The notes beneath the pieces are model-generated. The model worked only from the letters and a program-made list of their open reading frames with translations. It searched no databases and was not told the origin of the DNA. Positions 1-10,315 of a DNA stretch of 64,000 nucleotides are shown here, piece after piece; within the stretch, counting starts at the first letter, position 1; every line of letters begins with the position of its first letter. The DNA is from Quercus robur (taxonomy: Eukaryota > Streptophyta > Magnoliopsida > Fagales > Fagaceae): the NCBI RefSeq assembly GCF_932294415.1, contig NC_065538.1, forward strand, positions 12,034,330 through 12,098,329, in the 5' to 3' direction. A program made the translations under genes and the position numbers.

Positions 1-386
1 CAATCACAACGCTCCATGCTAGATCTTTTATACAATTTACATAGTAAACTTCTATTGCTTGACACACTAACACAAATGGCTCTTGTGTGTTTAGCTTACT
101 GTTCTATTAATACTAGTGATCCCATGATGATCTAGCTTATAACCAATTCCTTCTTGAGCTACATCATACCAATCACATTTAAACAAAACAACAGAATTCC
201 CCTTTGTGTAACGGAGTTCGATGATGTCTGTTATCAATCCATAATAAAACATATTTTGATATTCCCCTCTCACCATAAGAGCATTTGCAACAGTGGAGCT
301 AAAAAGCTATAATGCTATTTTAGCTCCACCAATATACCAAAAAATGCTTGCAGCAGTGAAGGCAAAGCTAAAATTTTTAGCTGATT

Positions 387-426
387 TGCTACAGTGCACA
401 TCTATATATAGATGTGCACTGTAGCA
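387..426. repeat. perfect 40-bp palindrome
   Basis: Positions 387-426 are self-complementary around a TATATA centre (arms include TGCTACAGTGCACATC). It lies just inside the left end of the PIF/Harbinger-like element and could form a cruciform or hairpin. Confidence 0.85.
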
Positions 427-601
427 CACATCTAAAAAAAAAAATTAATTTTTTAATCCAACTCCTATTAAAATAATAAAACCCACTTTATTTTTCTTCA
501 TTCTTTTATTCTATCTCCATCCATCATCTTAGTTCTCTCAGGAGCTCTCATCTTAGTTCTCTCGAGCTCTCATCTCTCTCACTCATCAAGCTCTCATCTC
601 A

Positions 602-722
602 CTCATCAAGCTCTCCACGCCGTCGCCGTCCCAGCCATCCCAGCCCACGCCGTCACCGTCCTAGCCGTCGCCATCCTAGCCGTTCCAGCCCACGCCGTCG
701 CCGTCCCACGCTGTCGTCGTTT
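602..722. repeat. GC-rich degenerate tandem repeat (CACGCCGTCGCCGTCCCAGC type)
   Basis: Several imperfect copies of a unit of about 20 bp rich in GCCGTC/CCAGCC occur inside the 279-1815 element. The base composition is sharply different from the AT-rich surroundings, which suggests captured sequence. No coding function is supported. Confidence 0.7.
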
Positions 723-1477
723 AAATTCTGCAGATTGAAAGACCTTTCACCAAAAACAATATCAAATACTGGAGGACTTCATCAAATGCCTGGTCTGCGT
801 GACAATGGACTTGCAGCTGTAGCATGGGATTCTTTTCAATGCTTCTGGGTTGTCTTTTGGTAATTGGCTTGTATAACTTCTCGGCCGTTTAACGTCTATT
901 TCAAAATATTTTATTGATTAATTTGTAAATATTTATAAATTTAATTGTGTTTATTTCAGTTTAAACCTGTAGAATACATGGAAATGAGGCCAAACATATG
1001 GCGAATCAAATTGTGAGATGGCTTGGTGCGCGTGGCCCATAAAGCCCAGTAAGAAATTATAGAGACAGGTGGCAGAGCAAATTGACAGCCAGACTAACTT
1101 CTCTTGTAAATCTGAGCTATAGTCGTCAAATTTCTAAATTTTTCTGGGCAATCTTGATCACATGCATTTTGTGCACAATATAGTGTTATTATTATAGTCT
1201 CTGCTGTTTTCTTCAAAAGCAATCATGTCAGATATTTCATATTTTACATACTACGAACTTACAATGAGCTGGTCCATATATTTCTCACTAATAAATTATC
1301 ATTTGTCTCAAAAGTTTAAGGTGAATTTAATTATTTTGCTATCATTATAAATTCACAATGAATTAAAATGGCCAAGATTTGAATTTAATGGAGTGGACAT
1401 ACTTTCAGAATAGAGAAATTCAATGAACAACCAAACCAATCTTTTGTTTGGTTAGAAAACTTGGGTCGGCAAGAACT

Positions 1478-1590
1478 CGGCGGCGGCGGCGGAAGAGTCG
1501 GTGGCGGTGGCGGTAAAAGAGTCGTCAGTGGCGGCGGCAGCGGTGACGGTGGCAGCGGTGGCGGTGGCGGCAACGGCGGTGGCGGTTAAA
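1478..1590. repeat. GGC/GGT trinucleotide-rich tract
   Basis: A run of GGCGGC, GGTGGC and related triplets inside the 279-1815 element. Open frames across it would encode only low-complexity proline or valine/alanine strings on the two strands, so I do not call a gene. Confidence 0.8.
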
Positions 1591-2610
1591 GGTGGTTGTG
1601 ATTGTTGTTTATTGTATAGGATATATTATTTTATTGTAGTGGATATATTATTTTATTATAATGGATATATTATTTTATTGTGATGTTTATATTATTTTAT
1701 TGTGTTAAAAGCTAAAATAGATCCACTGCTGCAGCATGTATGTAGGTAAAATAGATAAAGTAACTTTTGGTGGAGCTAAAAAGCTAAATTTTTAGCTCCA
1801 CTGCTGTGGATGCTCTAACACCACTATTTTGTGTTTTTTTACCATCATCACGTTGTTTAGTACGGAACCTAAACCCATTGACATTGTAACAAGGGTAGTG
1901 TGTAGCTCGTTTATCTAGACCCCAAGCCAATGATTGCACATGCTCGTCAACTTGCTTGTTTCCATCATTATAAAGTTTTGTGATCTACAAAGATATATAA
2001 ATAATGTAAGATTCATGCTTAAGTAATTAATTAAAAAAAAAAATGGATGAACCAATGTGATTGTACCCTTTCTTTGAATGAACAAATGAACTCATGTCTA
2101 TGCATCTCGTCAACATTGAGACCCAAGTCTACAAGGGTGTTCCTATGTTCTCTACATATAAGATATCATAATAGTCAATCTTCAAAGTTTATACAAGAAT
2201 ATTAAAGAGTTGATGTATAAGAAGTAAGTCTTACTGAAAAAGGGGCTCGATCTCATCACAATTTTGTAGGACATAAAGCGATGCTGCATAGTAATCAGTG
2301 TTGTTTAACTCTCGTACTACACTCTTCCCAAAAGGGCGGCCTCTCCTAGAGAATATGGGTAATCGAGGGGTATCATCACATGTTGCTGGACATTGATCAT
2401 CATTTTTCTCAGGTCGATTAAATATTGTTTCGATCTCAATTAGATACCGTGAGCAAAATGTTAGACATTCATCCGCCACATATCATTCTGCAATCGACCC
2501 TTCTGGGTGTGCCTTGTTACGAACATAACCCTTGAGCTTACACAAATACCTATTGATGCATCAAATTAATATGAGTATTTAAAAAAAAAAAACTATATTG
2601 TAAATAATAT

Positions 2611-2667
2611 CTCATTTTAGCTTTCACTTATCAAAAAAAAAAAAAAAAAAACTCATTTTACCTTTCA
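2611..2667. repeat. tail-only retroposition scar in a transposase intron
   Basis: The 16-bp direct repeat CTCATTTTAGCTTTCA (2611-2626) and CTCATTTTACCTTTCA (2652-2667) flanks only CTTATC plus an A tract. This looks like a target duplication around an almost completely 5'-truncated retroposed 3' end. The duplicated target covers the probable 5' splice site of a CACTA transposase intron (exon ends near 2661 on the minus strand). Confidence 0.55.
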
Positions 2668-3164
2668 ATCGGATACATCCATCGATATTGCACTGGACCG
2701 GCAACTTTAGCTTCCCAAGGTAGATGAATTGGCAAGTGTACCATTACATCAAAGAAAGCAGGTGGAAAAATTCTTTTCGAACTTACTAAGAATTATAGGA
2801 ATTGTGTGCTCCATATGCTCCAAGTCCTCCAACCGTAAAACTTTAGAGCATAATTCTTTTAAAAAATTGCTGAGCTTGATCAAAGCATCAGATACATTTT
2901 TAGGTAATAATTCATGCACTACAAGAGGGAGTAATCTCTCCAAGAAGACATGACAGTCACGAGTTTTCATACCAAAAATCTTCTGTTCTCCTACATTCAC
3001 ACACCGAGACAAATTTGCGAAGTAACCATCCGGAACCTTTACATTTTGCAACCATTGAAACACAACCTTTTTCTCATCTTTTGAGAGTGTATAACAAGCA
3101 TGAGTAAAAGTAGTCTTCCCATCTTTAGGATGAAGTTCCTTTCGTATACCCATCATTTTTAACT

Positions 3165-3469
3165 AGGATTGCTTACTAATAGCAGATAGGCTTCACATCT
3201 AGCTTCAAACTGCCTAATAGAAAGGGAAGAACTTCGCCCAGTCGGAAGGAATCCACGACTTCGAGATACCTCCATACCGAGAAAGTAATGCAGCGGATGA
3301 AAGAGACAAATGAAATGGGTTGCCAAGCTCCTTGATGAAATCGAATTAAAGAGAAAAATCATTCCCGGTGAGAATGTTGTTGTCAACGTATAAAAGAAGG
3401 ATGAGGCAACGACCATGACGTCGATGAACAAAGATGGAAGAATCCGCACGGCTACAATGGAACCCTTTT
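3165..3469 (-). pseudogene. copia-type reverse transcriptase scrap inside the CACTA transposase
   Basis: Between the TNP2 part (ends near NARLK) and the DUF4218-like part (starts MGIRKELH) lie about 300 bp unrelated to transposase. On the minus strand, in shifting frames, they resemble the C-terminal half of a Ty1/copia reverse transcriptase: SLFVH, LLYVDN near the catalytic motif, and LHYFLGMEV. Stops and frame changes show it is dead. No LTRs accompany it, so it is either filler DNA from break repair or a remnant of a larger insertion. Confidence 0.65.
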
Positions 3470-5246
3470 GAGCCTAGCATTTAAGGAATCTTTACTTTTC
3501 TTATCAATATCTAATACTGTCCCCATCACACTATCACATATATTTTTCTCAATGTGCATCACATCTAAATTATGATGCAACAACTATGTTCTCCAATACG
3601 GCAAATCAAAGAAAATACTACGCTTCTTCCAATTGTGGCACTTTTCACGGCCAGGTAACATTTTCCTTTTAACGGCCTTGCCTAGTGTTACTGGTGGCAT
3701 AGTACCAAGTTGATTTAGCACATTATCACCAGATAATCGTTTTGGTGCCCCTTTTCTCTCTCTCTCTTACCATCAAATTGTGCTTTCTGTGAGGAGGAAG
3801 AAATCGATGATGACCCATATAGCACATTTTGCTACCATGCTTTAACCTACGATGAGAAGTCTCACTACCACAACAAGGGCATGCAAGATTCCCTTGTGTA
3901 CTCCAACCCAAGGTATAAGCGTACACAGGAAAGTCATTGATAGTCCACATTAATGCAACTCTCATTTGAAAATTTTCCTGCGTTGAAGCATCATAGGTTT
4001 CAACACCCTTTTCCCATAATTCTTTCAACTCATCAATTAATGGCCTTAAAAATACATCGATACCATTGCCAAGACCCTTTTGGCCCGGAATAAGTAGAGA
4101 CATGAATAGGTAAGGCTCTTTCATACACATCCACGGGGGAATGTTGTAAGGGAATACGACAACAGGCCAACAACAATAGCTAACACTCATGTTTCCAAAA
4201 GGATTAAAGCCATCGGTAGCTAACCCAAACCTTACATTGCGAGGATCTAAGGAAAAGGACTCATGAGTTCGATCAAATGATTTCCAAGCCTTAGCGTTTG
4301 CAGGACGCCTAAGTACTTCATCATTAGAACGATTCTCATGGTGCCATCTCATGTCTGGAGCTATTTTTTATGACATAAATAATCTTTGTAGCCTTGGATT
4401 AAGAGGAAAATATCGCAATACCTTCCATGGGACTTTTTAAGCATCCCTTTTACCACCCTTGCTATTCAACTTCCATCTTGAGATCTGACAAACTGAGCAC
4501 TTATCTGCTTTCGAATGCTCCTTGTAATATAGCATACAATCATTTTTGCATGCATCGATCTTTTCATAGTTTAGACCAAGATCACTCACAATCTTCTTTG
4601 CCCCATAGTGGGATATGGGCAATTTTTCGCACATTGGAAATGCATCCTTCATTAGCTCCAGCAAAATTGTGAATGAGTTGTTGCTCCATGAATTCTTGCA
4701 CTTTACGTGCATTAATTTGACAATAAAGGACAAATTGGAATACTTTTTACAACCCAAATAAAGTGGTTGGTTTGCCTCTTTAACCAATCTATAAAACTCC
4801 TTTGCTTCTTCATTTGGATCTTGTGATTCACTCCCACTTGTTTCCTTAACATCTCTCATATGAGGACAAGCATCCCGTATCATATTATGGATATCATCAA
4901 TATTTTGTTCATCATCACTATTATTATCCTCATCCTCATCACTACCTTCCTGGTCCTCATCACTATTTCCCTCTCCATTCAGATGCCATCTAGTATAATC
5001 ACACCTCATCCCTTTCCATAAGAGGTCTCTTGTAACCTCAACTCGTGTTCTTTTATATCTATTGTTACAATCATTACAAGGACATTTTATCTTCATATCT
5101 TCATCTTTGGTACGTTGAAATGCATAATCAGCAAACTCTATTACTCCATTTATATATTCCTCACATGACCTACTAGAAAGACTGATCCAAGATTTATCAA
5201 CCGGCATTATATCAACACCCTTAAAAAATGACATAAATATTAACAA

Positions 5247-5709
5247 TTATTCCTATCTAAATTGTGATAGATAAACTTATTATAAAAGTTAAAAAAAAAA
5301 GCACTAAATTAACAACACCACCTCTAAATATATTGTAAACTAACTAACATGAGAAACTTAATTAAATTTTAGAGTTCCACTAATTTAATTAAATAATTAT
5401 ATACAAATAACATGCACATATAACAATACCTGACCAAAAGAGAGACTGCTAAAAGAAACTAATAATTTCCTCATTATTAACTCACACAAAAAATCCACAT
5501 ATTCAAAACATATATATATATATATATATACACACACTTTACTTTCTGCCACCTGCCACCCTTAGTTCACTTTTAAGATAAGGACAAAACTAGATAACCA
5601 TTATCATCTTTTGAGATGATAACTTCAAGTACGGTTAGGCACATGGCCTTATGGGAAAAACAACCCTTATTTCTTTTTATTTTTCTTTTTCATGATATCA
5701 TGTTAGAAC
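5247..5709. other. CACTA 5' non-coding region
   Basis: AT-rich leader upstream of the transposase start. It includes a TA/CA microsatellite at about 5509-5536. I see no gene. Confidence 0.6.
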
Positions 5710-6732
5710 CAAGGTTTTAAAAATCGGTACGGAGAAAGAACCAGAAAAGGAGCTAATTATCGGTTTTCTAGTCGGATCGGTGACGTCATAAATAATTTAA
5801 TTAAAATATTAAAATAATTTTATTTATATTTTAAATTTTAGTATTTTATATTAAGAAAATATAAAAAAAATAAAAAGTTTTTTTTTTCCATACCACCTTC
5901 CTATTCTTGTCAGTAATAGTTCACAAAGAATAAACTATTTAGCATTTAAGCTTCAGCTTTTAGTTTGTACAAACAATAGCATAACTTTAACTATTTATTT
6001 ATTCAAGAAAATTTAAATTAAAAAAAAAAAAAAAAAAAAACCCAAAGTCAGATGACTTGACTAGTCACTGACTTATTACTCCTTTATAAATTCACTTTCC
6101 CACTCCACCCCTCCTAGCCACACATTTACTCTTTCTTTAATTTTTTTTTCCTCTAATACACGGTATACACCTTATAAAGCTGGCACTCCACTGCATACAC
6201 TCCCCACTTTACTTACCATCAAAACACTATTTTTCCAGTCTTTTGTCCTCCACAAAATCCATATCTCCCTCTATCTCTCTCTCTCTCACTCAGGAAGTTA
6301 GAACTTAGATCTATTGCTTATCTCTACAATATCATCAACGGTTCCTCTCTTCCTCACTGAAGATCTGTAGATACCACTACAAGATGCTAATTTCAACGCC
6401 AAGCATGAACATTTAGTCATTTTCTCTCTCTCGAGCATAGCCAATCTTAAGAAAAAAGACTTTATTGCAAAAATCTGTCCTCACCATCAACAGATCTAAG
6501 AAAAAAGAAGATTTTTACTGCAAAAAAAGCTCCATTGCAGATCTGTTTTAGCAATATTGCAAAACCGGTTCGACCTTTCCGGTTTTCGGTTCTCAGGTTG
6601 AACCGGCCGGTTTGCACTGTTTATCAGGTTTAAAGCTATTTTCGGTTTTTTACTATAACCGAACCAGATTGAAGGCCGGTTCCCGGTTGAACCGGTCGGA
6701 CCGATCAGACTGGTCCAGTTTTTAAAACCAAG
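5710..6732. mobile_element. hAT-like non-autonomous element, 1023 bp
   Basis: The left end is CAAGGTTTTAAAAATCGG and the right end reverse-complemented is CTTGGTTTTAAAAACTGG. Both are flanked by the same 8-bp target duplication GTTAGAAC (5702-5709 and 6733-6740). An 8-bp duplication and C-x-x-G-G ends fit hAT. The subterminal regions are rich in CGGTTC/GAACCGG motifs. No transposase is present. It is nested in the CACTA leader. Confidence 0.85.
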
Positions 6733-6829
6733 GTTAGAACTCAAAGCCTATTTGCAAAAGGTTTTTTCTTTTTTATCAAGTCCCCTACTTTGGCATTATT
6801 ATTGCAGATTTTTCTATTCAGTAACTTAA

Positions 6830-6981
6830 GTGGTTTTTGGTACACTCACTCAAATACACATTTTTAGTTTTTGAATAATATTACACGCGTTTTCATATAT
6901 TTTTTTCACCCACACATATTTCTACACATATTTTCAAATAACAAAACACATATTTTTAAATACATATACCAAACACCCCCT
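6830..6981. mobile_element. Tourist-like MITE, 152 bp
   Basis: Ends GTGGTTTTTGGTACAC and (reverse-complemented right end) GGGGGTGTTTGGTATA form imperfect inverted repeats. TAA flanks both sides (6827-6829, 6982-6984). Small size, the TAA duplication and the GTTTGGTA terminus fit the Tourist/PIF-Harbinger group. Confidence 0.65.
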
Positions 6982-6984
6982 TAA

Positions 6985-8119
6985 TCTTTTTCTATACCTT
7001 TGTGCGTTAAGCGTAGAGAGAAGCGCAAATTTTTCTTAACAAATTGCTAAAGTTTAGCACGAAAAAAAAAAAAAAAAAGGGGTAAAGTTACTTTTACTGG
7101 TACACATATATTATTATATATCCACAACACAAATACTATTATTATAATACTATTATTAAAGCTTCAACAAATACTTAAAGTATTTAAAAGTGGTCAATAA
7201 TACTATTCATCAAGTCTCCCTTGTAGTTTCACAGACAAAAAATTATTCAAACGGTACACTAATCAATATTATATTATTATATATCCACCACACAAATACA
7301 CAAGCACCAACCATTCATTCAAATATATTTTTTTCATAAAAAAAATTTCAGCCATTCATTCATTAGCTTTTTGGCTCAGCACCCAACCATCCATTATCAC
7401 TATATATCTATTCAGTGGATTCATTTAACCAGAATGTGCAGTATAACTTAAAACTGTACAAAAAGCTAAAGTGCAGACAAAGAGAGTGAGAGAGAGTAAG
7501 TGATACCAGTGGCTCAGCAAGGCAATTGGATTCTGGCAAGTATGGAGAACGATGGTGTAGAGATAAGCAAAGATACTGAGGGCACAAGAGAGTAACTGTA
7601 AGACAGAGTTGTGGTTTTTATTTTTTTTTATTTTTCTATTTTTTGGTTTTTGTACTGAGAATTAGGGATTTGTTGAGGAAGACAGATTTGGGCTTTTTTT
7701 TTTTTTGTTTTGTTTTGTTTTGTAATTAAGGATATGTTTACCTGAAAGGAATTTCCTATATTTTTGGGTCTTTTAACCTTTTTTTTTTTTTTTTTTGGTT
7801 GAGAAGATGGGTTTGTTCCATTGTTGTACCAACTTTATTTTATTTTTTGAATTTTTTTCGACAAATTTATAAGGGTCAATTATAAAATTTTAAAGTATAA
7901 ATTAAATTTTTTTTGGATGATCTGAATTTTAAATTTTTTGTTGCCAAATTCTAAATTTTGAGAGGGGTGGGGGTAGGAGGGAGGGGGTGGTGGTAAAGAA
8001 AAAAGAAAATTTGCTACCAAATTATAAAGTATACATTCTTTCCTTTAAAGCAAATTAAATATTTATGACAGTTAGCATGTTTGTCGTAAATACAATCTCA
8101 ATTAGAAAAAAAAAAAATT
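6985..8119. other. CACTA 5' non-coding region, T-rich
   Basis: Long T and A runs, short imperfect direct repeats near 7095-7140 and 7255-7295 (TATATCCAC[A/C]ACAC), and a G-rich stretch near 7963-7995. No coding frame or RNA gene is recognisable. The element's own promoter may lie here. Confidence 0.5.
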
Positions 8120-8744
8120 TAATTGTGTTGGATAAATGTTGTCACAAATGTGAAAAGTAAGGCGGGAATTTTCCCTCCAAAATATTTTACCATTTTTGAT
8201 GGCTTCATGTCTGTCGCTAATACTCTTTTTTGTATTTACGATGGAATCATGTTTGTTGCAAATAATAACACCATAAAAAATATATATTTTGTATTTTCAA
8301 TGCACAAAAGCCGTCACAAGTGTTAATAGTGTCGACAGTATTTCTTCTATCATCGTAAATAATACCCTCTTTTATATTTATGATGGAAGATTGTTTGTCG
8401 CAAATACTAACACCATAAAAAATATATATTTTGTATTTTCGATGTACCAAAGCTATCACAAGTGTTAATAGTTCCGACGGTTTTTTGTTTAGTCGTCATA
8501 AATAATATCTTACTATCGACAAACATTTTTATGCCATCGTAAAAAGTAAGGCGGGAACATTTCCCTCCAAAAAAAATCACATTTTCGACAAAAATAATAG
8601 GCATTTTTGACAGACTCATTTTGCCATCACAAATGTGTTGATATTTGACGAGTCATTGTCGATGGAAGAGACTTGCCGTCGAAAAAGCTAGTTTTTACGA
8701 TAACTTTTTGTAATCGTCGAAAAAGTTTCGTCGCAAATAGCAAT
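8120..8744. repeat. CACTA subterminal repeat region
   Basis: Variants of GTCGCAAAT, CATCGTAAA, GTCACAAGTGTTAATAG and GGCGGGAA recur in both orientations. One unit is tandemly duplicated with a 142-bp period (about 8233-8333 and 8373-8477, both containing ACACCATAAAAAATATATAT). Such arrays beside CACTA ends are the expected binding sites of the element-encoded TNPA-type protein. Confidence 0.8.
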
Positions 8745-8757
8745 CTTTTTTGTAGTG
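8745..8757 (-). repeat. CACTA terminal inverted repeat
   Basis: CACTACAAAAAAG on the minus strand. On the plus strand the same bases read CTTTTTTGTAGTG, a pyrimidine tract followed by AG. They could therefore serve as a 3' splice site for the open frame immediately to the right. Confidence 0.9.
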
Positions 8758-9004
8758 TATTTTGAATGACATCCAAGATTTTTGTCAACGCCTTAACAAA
8801 GTATGGAGCAACTATAAAGATGCTAGTCCTTTGGAGAACATTAGCCTCCAAAATCCATGGCCTGAGTACGAAGTTGTATACAAACATGTTGACAGCATCA
8901 TTAATCCCACTGAAGAGATTGTGCCAAACGTAAAAAACCCAAACGAGGGTTTTGAGCAGTGGTTCCTTAGTGTGGTCAACAAAATAGAGTTCTCTGCGTT
9001 GTAG
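8756..9004 (+). CDS. possible terminal exon of an unidentified host gene
   Basis: An open frame of about 82 codons runs from the edge of the CACTA element to a TAG stop at 9002-9004, with no ATG at its start. If the AG at 8754-8755 is used as a splice acceptor, the frame opens at once (C-I-L-N-D-I-Q-D). The peptide has a natural composition (contains NPWPEYEVVYKHVDS and ends FLSVVNKIEFSAL) and is followed by a 3'UTR-like AT-rich sequence. I do not recognise the family. It may be the last exon of a gene whose upstream part lies beyond the CACTA element, or a fragment left by the insertion. Confidence 0.35.
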   Translation, partial: CILNDIQDFCQRLNKVWSNYKDASPLENISLQNPWPEYEVVYKHVDSIINPTEEIVPNVKNPNEGFEQWFLSVVNKIEFSAL

Positions 9005-9845
9005 GTAATTGTAAATGTAATTCCATTGCATTCCATGTCTTCTGTTAGTTAGAATTGATGGGATTTGAATGGAATTAATTGAGCTATTGGCACAAGTTTT
9101 ACAATTGGACCATTATTGTATCATCTTGAATAATATAAGCAATTTGTTGCCTTTGGCATTGCTTATCCCTCTTAATCTTTCTCTTGGAAGGTGACTATCT
9201 TGAATTAAGTCAATGTCTTTTCCATCTCTTAATTCTAATTCCCAACCAAAAGAAATCTAGAGTTTTAATGTCAATTTTATGTTACAAGCGTGAATAGAAA
9301 CTACAAACAATAGTTTCTACAAGTTTGAATAGAAGGGGTGCATCATCTGTAATTGTAAAATTCTCTAGTAATATTTTAACACATTGACATGCTTTGTGAA
9401 ATTTATTGACCAAGGAATTAGTTTCTCATGATTGTTGCCGGTCCATCAGCAACTAACTTCATAGAATCCATACTTGAGAGAATTCAGTATCTTAAATATT
9501 TGTAATTGTGGCAGTTGTTCAGTCATGCTTACATAAACAGAATTTCCATAGAAAAAAGTGAAAGATGATAAACAGCTCATAAATAAAATTATTTTAATAT
9601 GGAATTAATTGAATTTTGTATCTCGATGAGAGTATAAAGTATAAACGTAAACCAAAACTAGTTTCGAATTTTCATCAGCATGTTGATCTGCTTGGCCTTT
9701 ATAAAACGTGATGTATTCTTCTTTTGTTTAGTTAAAATCATATGATTCCAGTCCATGAACAATTGCTTGTCCTTCGTCTTCCCAAGTAATAACTTGTTTC
9801 TGTTCCTAATCAAAGTCGCCATAAATTCTTTATCTTTTTTTTTTT
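9005..9845. other. AT-rich sequence without a recognisable gene
   Basis: May include the 3'UTR of the preceding exon. Open frames here are short and low-complexity (lysine-rich on the minus strand) and I do not support them. Confidence 0.5.
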
Positions 9846-9849
9846 TTTT

Positions 9850-9974
9850 TTGGTCATGGAGCTCTAGCTCAACTGACACACCCTTTACTTACAAGTACTA
9901 GGTAGAGCCAGAGGGTAAGGTCTTGGTTCAAGACTAATGGGATGTGTATGAAACTCACCAATAAAAAAAAAAAA
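9850..9974 (+). mobile_element. tRNA-derived SINE-like element
   Basis: A tRNA-like head has a box-A-like segment (AGCTCTAGCTCAACTGA) and a box-B-like GGTTCAAGACT about 60 bp later. A body ending in AAACTCACCAATA and an A tail at 9962-9974 follow. ATCTTT occurs on both sides and may be part of a short target duplication. This is the layout of plant SINEs transcribed by RNA polymerase III. Confidence 0.55.
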
Positions 9975-10315
9975 TCTTTGCATCTCTATCAGATAGGTTA
10001 TCGAAAAGGGTGACATTTGTGCACCAATGTACTCAACCAGTCAACCAAATGTCCATCAATAATTCAATCCTTCTATCGTGTCACTTTTCCCTTACAATAA
10101 GTCTAATTTCATAAACACACTTTTCACAGTTTGCCATTTCAACAAGTTGTAAAATTTGTTATGTTTGTATAATTGTTACTTCCTTTAAAGCATCAGCAGA
10201 TGATTAGTGATTTTGCCACTGTTACCATCACATTAACACGTCCTCTGATCTAATGGCAAGGTTAAAGGTGGTAGGACCCAAGGCTTGCTTTATACTAGCA
10301 TAAATTTTTTCAAGC
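9975..10315. other. no confident gene; 3' flank of the LINE ORF1 pseudogene
   Basis: A frame on the minus strand (10542-10228) overlaps the LINE ORF1 pseudogene and probably continues its decayed 3' end. No reverse transcriptase follows, so the LINE copy lacks ORF2 here. Confidence 0.45.

Larger units (their letters stand above)
279..1815. mobile_element. PIF/Harbinger-like non-autonomous element, 1537 bp
   Basis: The left end reads GAGCATTTGCAACAGTGGAG. The right end, reverse-complemented, reads GAGCATCCACAGCAGTGGAG, so the terminal inverted repeats match at about 17 of 20 bases. The element is flanked by TAA at 276-278 and 1816-1818, the 3-bp target duplication of the PIF/Harbinger group. 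It interrupts the DUF4216-like exon of the CACTA transposase; removing it with one TAA restores the reading frame through TQNSGV. No transposase is visible inside. The interior holds two GC-rich low-complexity blocks and a 40-bp palindrome. Confidence 0.88.
1..5207 (-). pseudogene. TNP2-type CACTA transposase (broken)
   Basis: Read right to left, the domains are a transposase-associated N-terminal domain (start MPVDKSW at 5207, C-P-C-x2-C cluster near 5070), an acidic linker (4990-4890), the TNP2 transposase core (4352-3480; NLDVMHIEKN near 3560), a DUF4218-like region (3156-2670 and 2550-2231; CYTLSKDEKK, GSIAE) and a DUF4216-like region (1984-1819 and 278-1; NGFRFRTK, TQNSGV, LFKCDWYD). Introns probably lie near 2660-2560 and 2225-1985. 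Lesions seen: a frameshift near 4430, stop TAA near 4368, a frameshift in a GA run near 3770, stop TAG at 3584-3586, an inserted copia fragment (3165-3469), a frameshift near 2765, stop TGA near 2484, an insertion at 279-1815, and a frameshift near 105. It cannot make a functional transposase. Confidence 0.9.
1..8757 (-). mobile_element. CACTA (En/Spm) DNA transposon, 5' part; continues off the left edge
   Basis: The minus strand starting at 8757 reads CACTACAAAAAAG, the canonical CACTA terminus. Inside it lie several hundred bases of subterminal repeats, then a long non-coding leader, then a TNP2-type transposase pseudogene running to the left edge. The 3-bp target duplication typical of the family would begin at 8758 (tat); its partner and the other terminus are outside the window. 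The element is old: its gene carries many lesions, and at least four other elements or scraps are nested inside it (279-1815, 3165-3469, 5710-6732, 6830-6981). Confidence 0.9.

Noticed and set aside
1385-1683. Open frames rich in Pro (minus) and Ala/Val (plus)
   Set aside because: They arise from the GGC/GGT trinucleotide tract; no domain and both strands are open, so low-complexity artefacts.
9850-9974. Possible functional tRNA gene (A and B box like sequences)
   Set aside because: No anticodon or acceptor stem can be built, and the A tail marks it as a SINE; the same applies to 23077-23225.
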